From Enorma phocaeensis (GTDB lineage Bacteria > Actinomycetota > Coriobacteriia > Coriobacteriales > Coriobacteriaceae), in NCBI RefSeq assembly GCF_016901575.1, contig NZ_JACJKQ010000001.1, positions 62,001-126,000 of the forward strand: 64,000 nt of DNA, given 5' to 3'. Made by a program: the position numbers and the translations under genes. Below are positions 34,590 to 45,133 of the stretch, piece by piece (positions within the stretch are counted from its first letter, which is position 1; each line of letters begins with the position of its first letter). The notes under the pieces are model-generated. The model saw only the letters and a program-made list of their open reading frames with translations, did no database searches and had not been told where the DNA came from.

Positions 34590-35426
34590 GTGCTTCCAGA
34601 CTTGATGTTATCCGCCGGCGAGCCCGCCGCGTCGGCATCCGCTCCAAGTCGCGCCGCAGCAGATGCCGATGCCCGGGGCGACGCCGTCGTCGTCGCTCGG
34701 GACGCGAGCTACGCGCCGCAGGGGTACCGATCGTTCGAATTCGCGTCGCTCTCGGCATTCAGGGGAGAGGTGCTTGCCGCGGTGTCTCGCGGACAGGCAT
34801 CGGGACGTGACCTTCTGCTCGCCGTGGCGGGCCTGGTGCGACCGACGGCGGGATCATTGGCGGTGGCGGGAGTAGAGCTTGCCGCTCCGGTCTCGAACCG
34901 GCGCTTCCGCCTTCGCACTTCTGAACGGCTTCAGCGCGGCACGGTCGGCTTCGGCGTCGTCACCGGGCTGCTCGATGTCGACGAGCGGCAAACGGTCGAG
35001 GAGGCGGTACGACGCGAGGCGGGGCTCCGCGGCGGTGCCGCCGACGAAGACGCCGTGCTGGACCTTCTGGCGGAGCTTGGGCTCGCCACCCATGTCGACC
35101 AGCGTCTATATCAGCTGGAGCCTGCCGCCCGCCTTCGCCTCACGCTGGCGCTTGCCTGCGCCGGCGGCGTCCAAGTCGCCGTCTGCGACCTGGATGATCC
35201 CTTTGTGGGAGGCGCGTCGGCTGACGAGGCGCGTTCAGCGATCGGCACCGTGCGCGAGTTCGCCCTGCGTCATGGCACCTGCGTCATCGTGGCGACGCAC
35301 GAACCGGTGCTTGCCCTCGACGTACGTGCGGTCGCGCTCGATAGCGAGGCGGCGGAAGCGCTTGACGCCTTGAAGGCCGCTTCAGGCGAACGGCGGCCTG
35401 ACATGGAGGGCGGTGATGCCCGATGA
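34590..35426 (+). CDS. Degenerate ABC-type ATPase paired with a YhgE/Pip protein
   Basis: A 278-residue protein with the outline of an ABC ATPase but with most catalytic motifs lost. At the Walker A place (residues 66-74) it reads SRGQASGRD, lacking the GK[ST]. The signature LSGGQ is replaced by LEPAARLRL. The Walker B position reads VAVCDLDDPF, and the H-loop survives as VIVATHEP. ATP hydrolysis is therefore doubtful. The GTG start has GGAGG five bases upstream. The end overlaps the YhgE/Pip gene by 4 bases (ATGA), so the products are made together; this may be a regulatory or structural subunit. Confidence 0.72.
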   Translation: MLPDLMLSAGEPAASASAPSRAAADADARGDAVVVARDASYAPQGYRSFEFASLSAFRGEVLAAVSRGQASGRDLLLAVAGLVRPTAGSLAVAGVELAAPVSNRRFRLRTSERLQRGTVGFGVVTGLLDVDERQTVEEAVRREAGLRGGAADEDAVLDLLAELGLATHVDQRLYQLEPAARLRLTLALACAGGVQVAVCDLDDPFVGGASADEARSAIGTVREFALRHGTCVIVATHEPVLALDVRAVALDSEAAEALDALKAASGERRPDMEGGDAR

Positions 35427-37990
35427 GGTGGTTCGACGAGCTTGTCTGTCGTCTGCGCCAAGGGCGCGTCGTGGCGCTGGCGTGCGCCCTGGCTATACCT
35501 GTTGCTGCGGGCCTGCTCGCCACGATGGCTCTTGGCCAGGTGTTCTCGCGGTCGGAGCTGATTCCCGTGGCGGTGGTGAACGAGGACCGGGGCGTAACCA
35601 CGTCAGACGGGCGTGAGCTCTCCGCTGGCGACGATCTGGTGGACGACCTGCTGGACAGCCCGACGCTGGCGTGGAGCGTGGTCGACGAGGAGACCGCCGA
35701 CGCCGGTCTTGAAAGCGGAAGCTATGCGCTTGTTTTGCGCATACCTGAGGACTATTCCGAGTGCGTCGCGAGCCTTGAGACGTCGAGCCCCGAGCAGGCG
35801 ACGATCGAGATGGTCTCGAGCGGCAGCGAGAACGTCCTTGCGACAAGTGCAGGCTCGGCGGCGCTCCGTCAGGTCCAGGCACGGGTGCGAGCCGATGTCG
35901 GCGAGAACTACCTGCTCGGCGTTCTCAACGATGTGCGCGGCCAGGCGAGTCGCCTTACCTTGACCGCCGACGGATCGGTGATGCTCGATGCGGGCTATGA
36001 CGCGCTTTCACAGGGCGCGGACGCCTTGGCGGAAGGCATGGGGCAGATCGCCGATGTGTCTGGACAGCTGGATTCGGGCCTGGAGCAGATCGCGCAAGGG
36101 GTCGACGCCGCCGGAACGGGCGCCGCGGCGCTCGGCGAGGGCATGTCTGCCGTCGGCGAGCAGATGGCCGAGCCGCTCGCCCAGGGGGCTGAGGCGACCG
36201 CGGCGGCGCTCGACGCCCTGTCTCAGACGACGACGCAAATGGGTTCTGGCATCCAGCAGGTTGCCGACGCGCTCCAAGGCGTGTCGACCACGCTTGATGA
36301 TGTCCTGGGCTCTGCTGTTCGTCTGGCGGCTGCCGGTCCGGCGTTGTCGCAACAGGCGACAACGCTCAGCGATGCTTTGGTGGGCGCGACGTCTGCGCTC
36401 GAGGATGCTCAAGCTGCTGTCCGCGACGCTTCTGAGGGCATTTCCTCAGCCTTTGACTCCGTCGTCGCCGTGCGGGACGGCGCTGCGGCCCTGAGCTCGA
36501 GGATGGATTCTGACGACGAGCTGGCGCCCGGCGTGGTCCAGCGACTTCAGTCGCTTGATGTGCGGGAGGCCGAGCTCGATGCTCGGGTGCGCGACCTCGC
36601 GCTCGATGCCACCCTGTCCGCGGAGGAGCGCTCGGCATCCCTGGAAGCGATCGACGCCGAGCGTGCCGCTCTTTCAGAAGAGCGCGAGGCGCTTCTGGCA
36701 GACCTTTCCGACATCGCATCCGCTTCGGCGGACCTTGCCCAGACGAGCGCTTCGGCTGTCGACGGCCTTTCCGGTGCGTCCGATGCGTCGGCGTCGATCG
36801 ACGGGGCCGCGCAGGCGCTCGATGAGGCGGCGGGCCCTGCCGCTGACGCCCTCGAGGGGGCGACTGAGACGGTCTCCGGCCTTGCCGGCGATGCGTCTGG
36901 CGTGGCGCGCGGCGTCCTGAGCGCCAACGTGGTGCTCGACGGCGTCGAGGTGCCCGGCGGCAATCAGGTTCCCGGCGCGATCGGTACGCTTGACACCCTG
37001 GGACAGGGTGTCGGCGCGCTGGGGACCCAGCTTTCGTCCTCCGGCGGCATCGGCGCAGGCCTCTCGGGCGTGGCTACGGGCACGCGGGCCCTCGGTGACG
37101 CGTTGTCCGGCTTTGCCGGGGCGACCGGCCAGCTTGCCACCGGCAACGCGACGCTCGCCTCCGCGCTGCGCGGGGTGGCTCAGGGTACCTCTGGCCTCGC
37201 GGGCGGCCTCGATGCCATGGCATCTGCTGCCGGACAGCTGGGCGACGGCGTTGACCAACTCAAAGAGGCATCGGGCCAGGTTGTTGATGCGGTTGAGACG
37301 GCCGGCGATTCGCTGTCGAGCATCTCGGGCGACCCTGCGACGACTTCCGAGGTCGTCGCCCGCTCCGTCTCCATCTCAAACGGTGCCTCGACGTCGGTCG
37401 ATGGCATCCAGGCGGCAGCTCCGCTGGCGATCGTTGCGGCGCTTTGGCTCGGAGGCGTGCTGCTTGCGCTTTCGCTTCCGGCGTTCGACATGCGAGCCGT
37501 CGCGGCGGCCTCGGGCATCACCTCGGTGCTCTCTTGCTCGGTGGCCTATGCGCTGTTGGGCGCTGTCCAGGGGTTGCTTGGCGCCGCGGCGCTGCTTCTT
37601 CTGGGCGTCGGGCCAGAAGGCGCGTGGCAGCTTGCCGGGCTCTTGGCATTGACCGGCGTCTCTGGGGCACTCGTTTCCCAGGCGCTTCGAGCGGCGTGCG
37701 GGCGTCTTCACGTCGGCGTGTCACTTGTTGCGCTTGGCGTGCAGGCGGTTTGCGCGGGCGCGCTTCTGCCCTCTTTCTTCGCGTGCGCCCCGCTGCAGGT
37801 GCTGGGCTCGGTGCTTCCGGTACCCCTTGTGACGCAGGCGATACGAAGCCTCATGGCGGGTTCGTCGCGCGGCGTGGCGGCAGCGGTCCTCGCCCTCGTC
37901 GTCTGGTGCATCGTCGCGGTCGCTATCTCGTGCGTGGCGGCCCTGGCGCGACGGCAGGTCAGGCCGGAGCGCGTCTTTGCGGCGCGGTGA
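35423..37990 (+). CDS. YhgE/Pip family membrane protein
   Basis: An 855-residue protein of the phage-infection-protein/YhgE family. One N-terminal helix (VALACALAIPVAAGLLATMAL) is followed by the conserved segment LIPVAVVNEDRGV, then a very long extracellular part (about residues 60-650) of Ala/Ser/Gln-rich heptads (DALAEGMGQIADVSGQLDSG and many similar), likely coiled coil. Five to six C-terminal helices run from about 665 to 845. Relatives include the phage receptor Pip and the type VII secretion factor EsaA. Coupling to the upstream pseudo-ATPase suggests an ABC-2-like assembly. Confidence 0.85.
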   Translation: MRWFDELVCRLRQGRVVALACALAIPVAAGLLATMALGQVFSRSELIPVAVVNEDRGVTTSDGRELSAGDDLVDDLLDSPTLAWSVVDEETADAGLESGSYALVLRIPEDYSECVASLETSSPEQATIEMVSSGSENVLATSAGSAALRQVQARVRADVGENYLLGVLNDVRGQASRLTLTADGSVMLDAGYDALSQGADALAEGMGQIADVSGQLDSGLEQIAQGVDAAGTGAAALGEGMSAVGEQMAEPLAQGAEATAAALDALSQTTTQMGSGIQQVADALQGVSTTLDDVLGSAVRLAAAGPALSQQATTLSDALVGATSALEDAQAAVRDASEGISSAFDSVVAVRDGAAALSSRMDSDDELAPGVVQRLQSLDVREAELDARVRDLALDATLSAEERSASLEAIDAERAALSEEREALLADLSDIASASADLAQTSASAVDGLSGASDASASIDGAAQALDEAAGPAADALEGATETVSGLAGDASGVARGVLSANVVLDGVEVPGGNQVPGAIGTLDTLGQGVGALGTQLSSSGGIGAGLSGVATGTRALGDALSGFAGATGQLATGNATLASALRGVAQGTSGLAGGLDAMASAAGQLGDGVDQLKEASGQVVDAVETAGDSLSSISGDPATTSEVVARSVSISNGASTSVDGIQAAAPLAIVAALWLGGVLLALSLPAFDMRAVAAASGITSVLSCSVAYALLGAVQGLLGAAALLLLGVGPEGAWQLAGLLALTGVSGALVSQALRAACGRLHVGVSLVALGVQAVCAGALLPSFFACAPLQVLGSVLPVPLVTQAIRSLMAGSSRGVAAAVLALVVWCIVAVAISCVAALARRQVRPERVFAAR

Positions 37991-37991
37991 G

Positions 37992-38056
37992 CCCCGCGCC
38001 TGGTTGTGCGTCTTTAGAAGAGTTTCCCTCGACGCGCAACGCTTGAAGGCGCGGGG
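37992..38056 (+). promoter_or_regulatory. Two-tier inverted repeat before metK
   Basis: An outer 9-bp stem (CCCCGCGCC, 37992-38000; GGCGCGGGG, 38048-38056) encloses an inner 10-bp stem (GTTGTGCGTC, 38003-38012; GACGCGCAAC, 38031-38040, one G-U). TACAAT, a likely -10 box, follows at once at 38057-38062. It may end the upstream operon, regulate metK, or both. Confidence 0.5.
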
Positions 38057-38076
38057 TACAATGTGCAGGCACACAA

Positions 38077-38105
38077 GCCCGGCGGAATGGTAACGGCCGC
38101 CGGGC
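38077..38105 (+). promoter_or_regulatory. Hairpin in the metK leader
   Basis: GCCCGGCGG and CCGCCGGGC make a 9-bp perfect stem with an 11-base loop. It lies 12 bases before the GGAGG site of metK. The features of a known SAM riboswitch are not recognised. Confidence 0.5.
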
Positions 38106-38128
38106 GTCTTATCTATGGAGGGTTTACT

Positions 38129-39424
<1,296 letters not shown>

Positions 39425-39457
39425 CGCCCCGCGTGATGAGGACTTGGCGAATTGGCG

Positions 39458-41938
39458 ATGACGATACCCGACCAGCTTACGCTCTTCGGTGCTGGCGCCG
39501 AGGGCGCCACCAGGCGTTCGAGCGATAGGCCTGCTCCTACGGCGCAGGCCGCTTCGGCTGCATGCTACGTCTCCGTCGTCGTCGACATTCCGGCGAGAGC
39601 CCTTTCGGAACCCTTCACCTATGCGGTTTCCCAAGACCTTGTCGACGGGGTGAAGGTGGGGGCGACGGTGCTCGTGTCGTTTGCCCGACGCATGGCGGCG
39701 GGCTACGTGATTGCCTGCGCCGGAACCCCCGATGGCCTTGCCGGGGCGGAGTCGCTTGACCCTTCCAGCATCAAACCGGTGCGCGCCGTGCTGGCAGAGC
39801 CCGCCTTTTCCGAACAATCGGTTGCGATCGCTCGATGGCTTTCGCAAACCTATGTGGCGCCGCTCTCAGAGTGCCTCCGCCTCTTTTTGCCCCCCGGCCA
39901 TACGCCCAGGGTCCGTCGGCTCGAGGATGGCACCTACGAAGTCGAGCGTGCCTCGGTCCAGGAGGTGCACCAGCGGGTGGTCGCCCTTACCGAGGAGGGC
40001 CGCGCGTTCGTTCCGCCTGAGCGCGCCGTCCGCCAGCGGCAGCTGGTCGAGGCGCTAGCGTGCGGGCCGGTGACCACAAGCGAGCTCAACGCCTTGTATG
40101 GCGGCATGTCCGCTACGGTCAAGGCGCTTGAGCGGCGCGGCGTGGTGACGGTGGAGGAGCGACGCGCCTGGCGCGGCTGCGATGCGTCCACGACGCTCTC
40201 TTCGGCGAGCGGGGCCGCCCCCGCGCAGCTGACGGCCGGGCAGCGACGGGCGTTGTCCGCCATCGAGCATGCCCGCGGTTTGGGGCGAGGGGACGTGGTG
40301 GTGGTCGACGGCGTGACCGGTTCGGGTAAAACCGAGGTCTATCTAGCCGCCATCGAACGCGTGCTTGCCGAAGGCAAGTCGGCCTGCGTCCTCGTGCCCG
40401 AGATCTCGCTTACCGCCCAGACGGTGGGTCGTTTTCGTTCGCGCTTCGGCGATGCGGTCGCCATCTTCCATTCGCGGCTCTCTGCGGGCGAGCGCCTCGA
40501 TCAATGGGATATGGTGCACGCAGGCGTCGCCCGCGTGGTGGTCGGCGCACGGTCGGCACTGTTCTGCCCCTTCCGCGACCTCGGCCTCATCGTTATCGAC
40601 GAGGAGCATGAGCATACCTACAAGCAGGGCCAGAGCCCTCGCTACCATGCGCGTGAGCTAGCCGCCTACATGGCGTCCCTGTACGGGTGCCCGCTGGTCT
40701 TGGGTTCGGCGACCCCCAGCTTTGAGTCGCTTGCGCGCTGTGCGGCGGGGTCTTTTGGCGGCGTCTCGTGGACGCGCGTGGAGATGCCCGAGCGTCCCGC
40801 GGGGGCGACGCTCCCTCGTATCGTCATCGCCGACCTTCGTCGCGAGTTCGCCCGTGGAAGCCGCTCCATGTTTTCGAAACCTCTCCTTGACGGCCTCATG
40901 CGCGTGGTGGAGCGCCGCGAAAAGGCGGTCCTTCTGCACAACCGCCGAGGGTTCGCCCCCTTCCTCATGTGTCGCGAATGTGGCTGCGTGCCCACCTGCG
41001 ACCATTGTTCCACGGCGCTCACCTATCACGAGCGCACGCATACGCTCGAGTGCCACACCTGCGGCGCGGTCCATCCGGTAAGGCCCTATCCCGCGCCCGG
41101 CTCGGCCTGCCCGCGCTGTGGAAGCCGCTACCTTGCCAAGATGGGTATGGGCACCCAGCAAATCGAAGACGCCCTGCGCTCGTTGCTGCCGCCGGATGTC
41201 GCGGTGATTCGCATGGACGCCGACTCTACCAAGGCGAAGGGGTCTCATCAAAGGCTGCTCGAAGAGTTCGATGCGGCGGAGTGCGCGGTGCTTCTCGGCA
41301 CACAGATGATTGCAAAGGGCCTCGACTTTCCAGAGGTCACGCTTGTCGGCGTGGTCATGGCGGACTACGCCTTGAAGATGCCCGATTTTCGAGCTTCCGA
41401 GCGGGCCTTTGCCTTGCTTGAGCAGGTTTCAGGTCGTGCGGGACGCGGAGAGCGGGCGGGCGAGGTGGTTATCCAGACCTACTTGCCCGACGATCCCGTC
41501 ATCAGGGCCGTGGCGGCACACGACCGCTCCCTGTTTGTGCCGGCTGACCTTGTGCAGCGCGCCGAGCTTGGCTATCCGCCCTACGTCCGCCTGGTGAACG
41601 TCGTGTGCCGGGGCAAGGATCGAAACGTGACGGAGCGCTATGTCGAGGCGCTGGCAGAAAAAATCCGCGCCATCGCGTCTCAGGAGCATCGCGTCGCGCC
41701 TGCTGGCGCCTCGGGTCTCTCGGCAGCTCTTGCAGCCGATTCTACCGAGCGGCCTCAGGTCCTCGGGCCCACGACCTGCGTGATCGAGCGCGCAAAGGAC
41801 CGCTTCCGCTTCCATGTCATGGTCAAATGCCCTGTGGGCTATGACATCTCACGGGTGCTTTCCCGCGCGTTGTCCGAGGTCGGCGCACGCCGCGACGTCT
41901 CCGTGAGCGTGGACGTGGACGCCTACGACCTCATGTAG
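39458..41938 (+). CDS. priA: Primosomal protein N' (replication restart helicase)
   Basis: An 826-residue superfamily 2 helicase that reloads the replisome at stalled forks. The N-terminal 3'BD (VDIPARALSEPFTYAVSQDLVDG) is followed by Walker A VTGSGKTEVYLAAIE, the DEEH box VIDEEHEHTYKQGQSPRYHAR, GSATPSFES, and a zinc-binding module with eight cysteines (CRECGCVPTCDHC, CHTCG, CPRCG). Motifs V and VI (ILLGTQMIAKGLDFPEVTLV, QVSGRAGRGERAGEV) complete the helicase. Some relatives in Actinobacteria lack helicase motifs; here they are intact. Start: ATG at 39458, or the TTG two codons earlier, which is better spaced from GAGGA. Confidence 0.94.
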   Translation: MTIPDQLTLFGAGAEGATRRSSDRPAPTAQAASAACYVSVVVDIPARALSEPFTYAVSQDLVDGVKVGATVLVSFARRMAAGYVIACAGTPDGLAGAESLDPSSIKPVRAVLAEPAFSEQSVAIARWLSQTYVAPLSECLRLFLPPGHTPRVRRLEDGTYEVERASVQEVHQRVVALTEEGRAFVPPERAVRQRQLVEALACGPVTTSELNALYGGMSATVKALERRGVVTVEERRAWRGCDASTTLSSASGAAPAQLTAGQRRALSAIEHARGLGRGDVVVVDGVTGSGKTEVYLAAIERVLAEGKSACVLVPEISLTAQTVGRFRSRFGDAVAIFHSRLSAGERLDQWDMVHAGVARVVVGARSALFCPFRDLGLIVIDEEHEHTYKQGQSPRYHARELAAYMASLYGCPLVLGSATPSFESLARCAAGSFGGVSWTRVEMPERPAGATLPRIVIADLRREFARGSRSMFSKPLLDGLMRVVERREKAVLLHNRRGFAPFLMCRECGCVPTCDHCSTALTYHERTHTLECHTCGAVHPVRPYPAPGSACPRCGSRYLAKMGMGTQQIEDALRSLLPPDVAVIRMDADSTKAKGSHQRLLEEFDAAECAVLLGTQMIAKGLDFPEVTLVGVVMADYALKMPDFRASERAFALLEQVSGRAGRGERAGEVVIQTYLPDDPVIRAVAAHDRSLFVPADLVQRAELGYPPYVRLVNVVCRGKDRNVTERYVEALAEKIRAIASQEHRVAPAGASGLSAALAADSTERPQVLGPTTCVIERAKDRFRFHVMVKCPVGYDISRVLSRALSEVGARRDVSVSVDVDAYDLM

Positions 41939-42017
41939 GCCCCTTCGTGCCATGCCGCGCTTCTCTGCTGCGCCGTCCGGCGTTGTGCTCGCTCGGTGAG
42001 CTTGGGCCGTTATGTGC

Positions 42018-42030
42018 TCTTCCGTGAAGA
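42018..42030 (+). promoter_or_regulatory. Small inverted repeat upstream of def
   Basis: TCTTC-CGT-GAAGA precedes a possible -10 box TAAGAT (42047-42052) by 16 bases. It could be an operator or -35 substitute for the def-fmt-rsmB operon. Confidence 0.3.
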
Positions 42031-42092
42031 TTTCCCGTGGTGCGGGTAAGATAGAGCACGGCTGTACCTGTATTCACGGAAGGAACCATCAC

Positions 42093-42629
42093 ATGGAGAT
42101 GAACGGCATCGTTTTGTCGCCCGATCCCAGGCTGCGACAGGAGTGCGAGCCCATCAAGGAGATCACCCCGAAGATCGAAGAGCTCGTCGAGCGCATGAAG
42201 GATCAGATGTTTGAGAATAGCGGCTGCGGCCTTGCCGCGCCGCAGGTGGGCGAGCTCATCCAGCTGGTGATCGTCGACGTCGACTACTCTTCGCGTGAGG
42301 ACTATGACCCCTACGTGCTCATCAACCCGGTCATTGTCGAGCAGTCTGAAACCAAGCGTCCGTCTAGCGAGGGCTGCCTATCCATTCCGGGCATCAACTG
42401 CGAGATCAGCCGTCCGGATCACGTTGTGGTGGAGGCGTACGACCTCGATGCGAACCTGATGCGCTACGAGGCCTCGGGTGACCTCATGTGCGTGTGCCTG
42501 CAGCACGAGATCGACCACCTGCATGGCATCACCATGTTTGAGCGTCTGGACCCCAAGCAGCGCGTCCATGCCATGCGCGAGTATCAAGACGCCCTTGCCC
42601 GCGGCGCGAAGCCGGGCGATACCGAGTAG
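42093..42629 (+). CDS. def: Peptide deformylase
   Basis: A 178-residue metalloenzyme that removes the N-formyl group from new proteins. All three family motifs are present: GCGLAAPQVG (45-53), EGCLSIPG with metal-binding Cys95, and QHEIDHLHG with His138, His142 and catalytic Glu139. The ATG at 42093 has AAGGAACC upstream; the earlier in-frame stretch is not conserved in the family. The fmt gene follows after 42 bases, joining removal and addition of the formyl group in one operon. Confidence 0.96.
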   Translation: MEMNGIVLSPDPRLRQECEPIKEITPKIEELVERMKDQMFENSGCGLAAPQVGELIQLVIVDVDYSSREDYDPYVLINPVIVEQSETKRPSSEGCLSIPGINCEISRPDHVVVEAYDLDANLMRYEASGDLMCVCLQHEIDHLHGITMFERLDPKQRVHAMREYQDALARGAKPGDTE

Positions 42630-42671
42630 CCTTTCTTCTATCTGTTCGCACTCGTCAGAAAGGGGTTGCGC

Positions 42672-43589
42672 ATGCGTGTCGTATTCATGGGAACGCCGGC
42701 GTTTTCGGTGCCTTCGCTTCAACATCTCGCTTGCGAGCACGAGGTGGTGCTGGTGCTCACCCGACCCGATGCCGTGCGTGCTCGCGGCAAGCGCCTCGAG
42801 CCGTCACCGGTTAAGGTTGCCGCGCAGGAGCTCGGCATCCCCGTGGTCGAAGCCAAGCGCATGACCCCCGAGGTCCTCGATGCCCTCGCTGCGGCCCGGG
42901 CCGATGTCTTCTGCGTCGCCGCCTATGGCTGCATCCTGCCAGACGAGGTGCTCACCATGGCGCCTTTGGGATGCGTGAACGTGCATGCGTCGCTGTTGCC
43001 GCGTTGGCGCGGGGCGGCCCCCATCCAGCGCTGCATTCTTGCCGGCGATGAGCGCACCGGCGTATCCATCATGAGGATCGGACATGGGGTGGATACGGGC
43101 GCCTTCTGCGCCCAGGCGTCATGCAGCGTCGCCGGCAAGACGGCGGACGAGCTCACCGCTGAGCTTGCCGAGCTCGGCGGAGACCTCTTGTGCCAGGTGC
43201 TTCCAACGCTTGCCGACGGGACGGTCGTGTGGACCGAGCAGGATGAATCGCTCGTGACCCACGCAGCAAAGATTGAAAAGGCCGAGCTCCGCCTCGAGCC
43301 CGGCCTCTCGGCGATCGAGAACGTGCGCCGCGTTCTCGCCTCATCGGATGCCGCGCCGGCGCGCTGCGTCATCGCCGGCAAGCCGGTGCGCATCATGAGG
43401 GCCGCCCTTGGCGACGTCTCGCTTGTGGCAGGCGAGCTGCGGATCGAGGGCAAGCGCGTCTATGTCGGATGCGCCGACGGGGTCATCGAGATTCTCTCGA
43501 TGAAGCCTGATGGCAAGCGGGAGATGGGCGCCGCCGCCTGGGCCGTGGGCCAACGTGAGGCAGGGGGCCGTTGGGAGAGGCTCTCGTGA
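42672..43589 (+). CDS. fmt: Methionyl-tRNA formyltransferase
   Basis: A 305-residue enzyme that formylates initiator Met-tRNA with 10-formyl-tetrahydrofolate. The N-terminal Rossmann domain (MRVVFMGTPAFSVPSL) has the catalytic NVHASLLPRWRGAAPIQ with Asn and His, and VDTGAFCAQ after it; the C-terminal OB-like domain binds tRNA. AAAGGGG eight bases upstream sets the ATG; an in-frame TTG two codons earlier is possible. Its stop overlaps the start of rsmB (GTGA). Confidence 0.95.
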   Translation: MRVVFMGTPAFSVPSLQHLACEHEVVLVLTRPDAVRARGKRLEPSPVKVAAQELGIPVVEAKRMTPEVLDALAAARADVFCVAAYGCILPDEVLTMAPLGCVNVHASLLPRWRGAAPIQRCILAGDERTGVSIMRIGHGVDTGAFCAQASCSVAGKTADELTAELAELGGDLLCQVLPTLADGTVVWTEQDESLVTHAAKIEKAELRLEPGLSAIENVRRVLASSDAAPARCVIAGKPVRIMRAALGDVSLVAGELRIEGKRVYVGCADGVIEILSMKPDGKREMGAAAWAVGQREAGGRWERLS

Positions 43590-44983
43590 GCAAGCTCTCG
43601 CCGGCGCGTTCCGCCGCCCTTGCCGCCCTGCTCGAAGCGGATCGGTCCGGGGCCTTTGTCCGCGACCTCATGGACGAGCTGTCCTGCGCGCGCTCTCTCG
43701 ACCAGCGCGATGCCGCGTTCGCGCTTCGGCTCGCGCTTGGCGTGAGCGCCACAAAGGGCTGTCTTGACGAGGCGCTCGACGCCTATGTCGCCAAGCCTGG
43801 CAAGGTGCAGCGATCGATTCGCATGGCGCTGCGCATCGCAGCCTTCGAGATCATCTATCTTGGGTCCGAGCCGCGCGTCGCGGTGAGCCAGGGCGCAGAG
43901 CTCGTGCGCAGCCGTGCGAAGAGCGCCGTCGGCTTTGCAAACGCCGTTCTGCGTCGCGTGGCCGAGGGGCGCGAGGCGTTTCTTGCCGCCTCCGACATCG
44001 TCTCAGATGAGCGTGCCGTCGTCTCGATGGCGCGCCGTGCCGGCGTGCCTGCATGGCTGGCACGCGAGATGCTCGCCTCGATGGGCGACGCCCACGCGCA
44101 GGCTGCCCTCGATGCCCAGCTTGAGCCGGCGCCCCTCGCAATCCAACTCAATCCGCGCATATCCTCGATTGGGGGAGTCGAGCTTTACGATACGCCCCTG
44201 GTCGGCGCGTTTAGGGTTTTAGACCGCGCCGGCTTGGTTGGCTCGGGAGCCCTGAGGCGGGATGATGCCGCCTCTTCCGACCTGAATGCCCAGATCATCG
44301 CCACGGCTGCCATCCGTCCCGGTTCCACGCTTGAGATCGGTGCGGGACGCGGCACCAAGACCTTTGTCATGGGATGTGGACGCAGCCGTATGGGTCTTGC
44401 CGCGCAGCATGTGGCGTGCGACCTGTCTGCCCATAAGTGCGACCTCAACAGAAGCCGGCTCATTGGGGCAGGGCTTGACCGGGGCATCTCGTTTGCAGCG
44501 GGTGACTGCAGGGACTTGGACGGGGTGCTTTCACAGCTCGATAGCGGGGCGGGGGAGCGGCTTCTGTTCGATACGGTGTTTCTCGATGCTCCCTGTTCGG
44601 GGACGGGCACGATGCGTCGCCATCCTGAGATTCCCTGGCGCCTGCAGCTCGATGACGTGGTCAGCTCGTTGCCCAAATTGCAGCTCGAGCTTCTCGCCGA
44701 GGCGTCATCGCGCGTCGCGCCTTCTGGCGAGCTTATCTACGCGACGTGCTCGACTCTCGAAGCCGAGAACGATCGCGTTGTCGAGCGGTTTCTCGAGATG
44801 CCGCAAGCTCGTGGCTTCCAGCTTGCTCCGGTCAGTGAATCGTATGCGTATACGCTGTCTGATTTTGAGCAGGCGAGCGCGTATGTGCGCGATCATGAGA
44901 CCGAAACGGGTTGCTTTACGACCTATCCGGCCCATGATGCCTTCGACGGCCACTTCTGTGCCCGTTTCATCCGCATCGCGTAG
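43586..44983 (+). CDS. rsmB: 16S rRNA cytosine-C5 methyltransferase
   Basis: A 465-residue enzyme of the RsmB/Sun group that methylates cytosine 967 of 16S rRNA with SAM. An N-terminal NusB-like RNA-binding region (residues 1-140; AALRIAAFEIIYL style) precedes the Rossmann methyltransferase: LEIGAGRGTKTFVM (SAM), DTVFLDAPCSGTGTMRRHPEIPW with the catalytic-pair Cys, and YATCSTLEAENDRVVERFL with the second Cys. The GTG at 43586 has GAGAGG five bases upstream and overlaps the fmt stop; a TTG at 43571 is the alternative. Confidence 0.93.
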   Translation: MSKLSPARSAALAALLEADRSGAFVRDLMDELSCARSLDQRDAAFALRLALGVSATKGCLDEALDAYVAKPGKVQRSIRMALRIAAFEIIYLGSEPRVAVSQGAELVRSRAKSAVGFANAVLRRVAEGREAFLAASDIVSDERAVVSMARRAGVPAWLAREMLASMGDAHAQAALDAQLEPAPLAIQLNPRISSIGGVELYDTPLVGAFRVLDRAGLVGSGALRRDDAASSDLNAQIIATAAIRPGSTLEIGAGRGTKTFVMGCGRSRMGLAAQHVACDLSAHKCDLNRSRLIGAGLDRGISFAAGDCRDLDGVLSQLDSGAGERLLFDTVFLDAPCSGTGTMRRHPEIPWRLQLDDVVSSLPKLQLELLAEASSRVAPSGELIYATCSTLEAENDRVVERFLEMPQARGFQLAPVSESYAYTLSDFEQASAYVRDHETETGCFTTYPAHDAFDGHFCARFIRIA

Positions 44984-45074
44984 CGCTGGGCATGATTGGC
45001 GCGATGTGCTGCATTCGATGCTTCGTGCATCGAGGCGATAGATCGTTGTTTCTTGATCGTTCTCTACAAGACAA

Positions 45075-45109
45075 AGGCGCCCGCGGTTGCGATGCAACGC
45101 GGACGCCTT
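45075..45109. terminator. Bidirectional stem-loop between rsmB and the FmdB-like gene
   Basis: AGGCGCCCGCGGTTGC pairs with GCAACGCGGACGCCT with one C-A mismatch and one bulge, a total of about 13 pairs around GAT. It lies between convergent genes. Confidence 0.7.
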
Positions 45110-45133
45110 CATCTTGTTGATTGAACTTTCGGC

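Noticed and set aside
37992-38105. Known SAM riboswitch before metK
   Set aside because: Strong stems exist, but I do not recognise the conserved bases or junctions of SAM-I, SAM-II, SAM-III or SAM-IV. It is listed as an unassigned structure.
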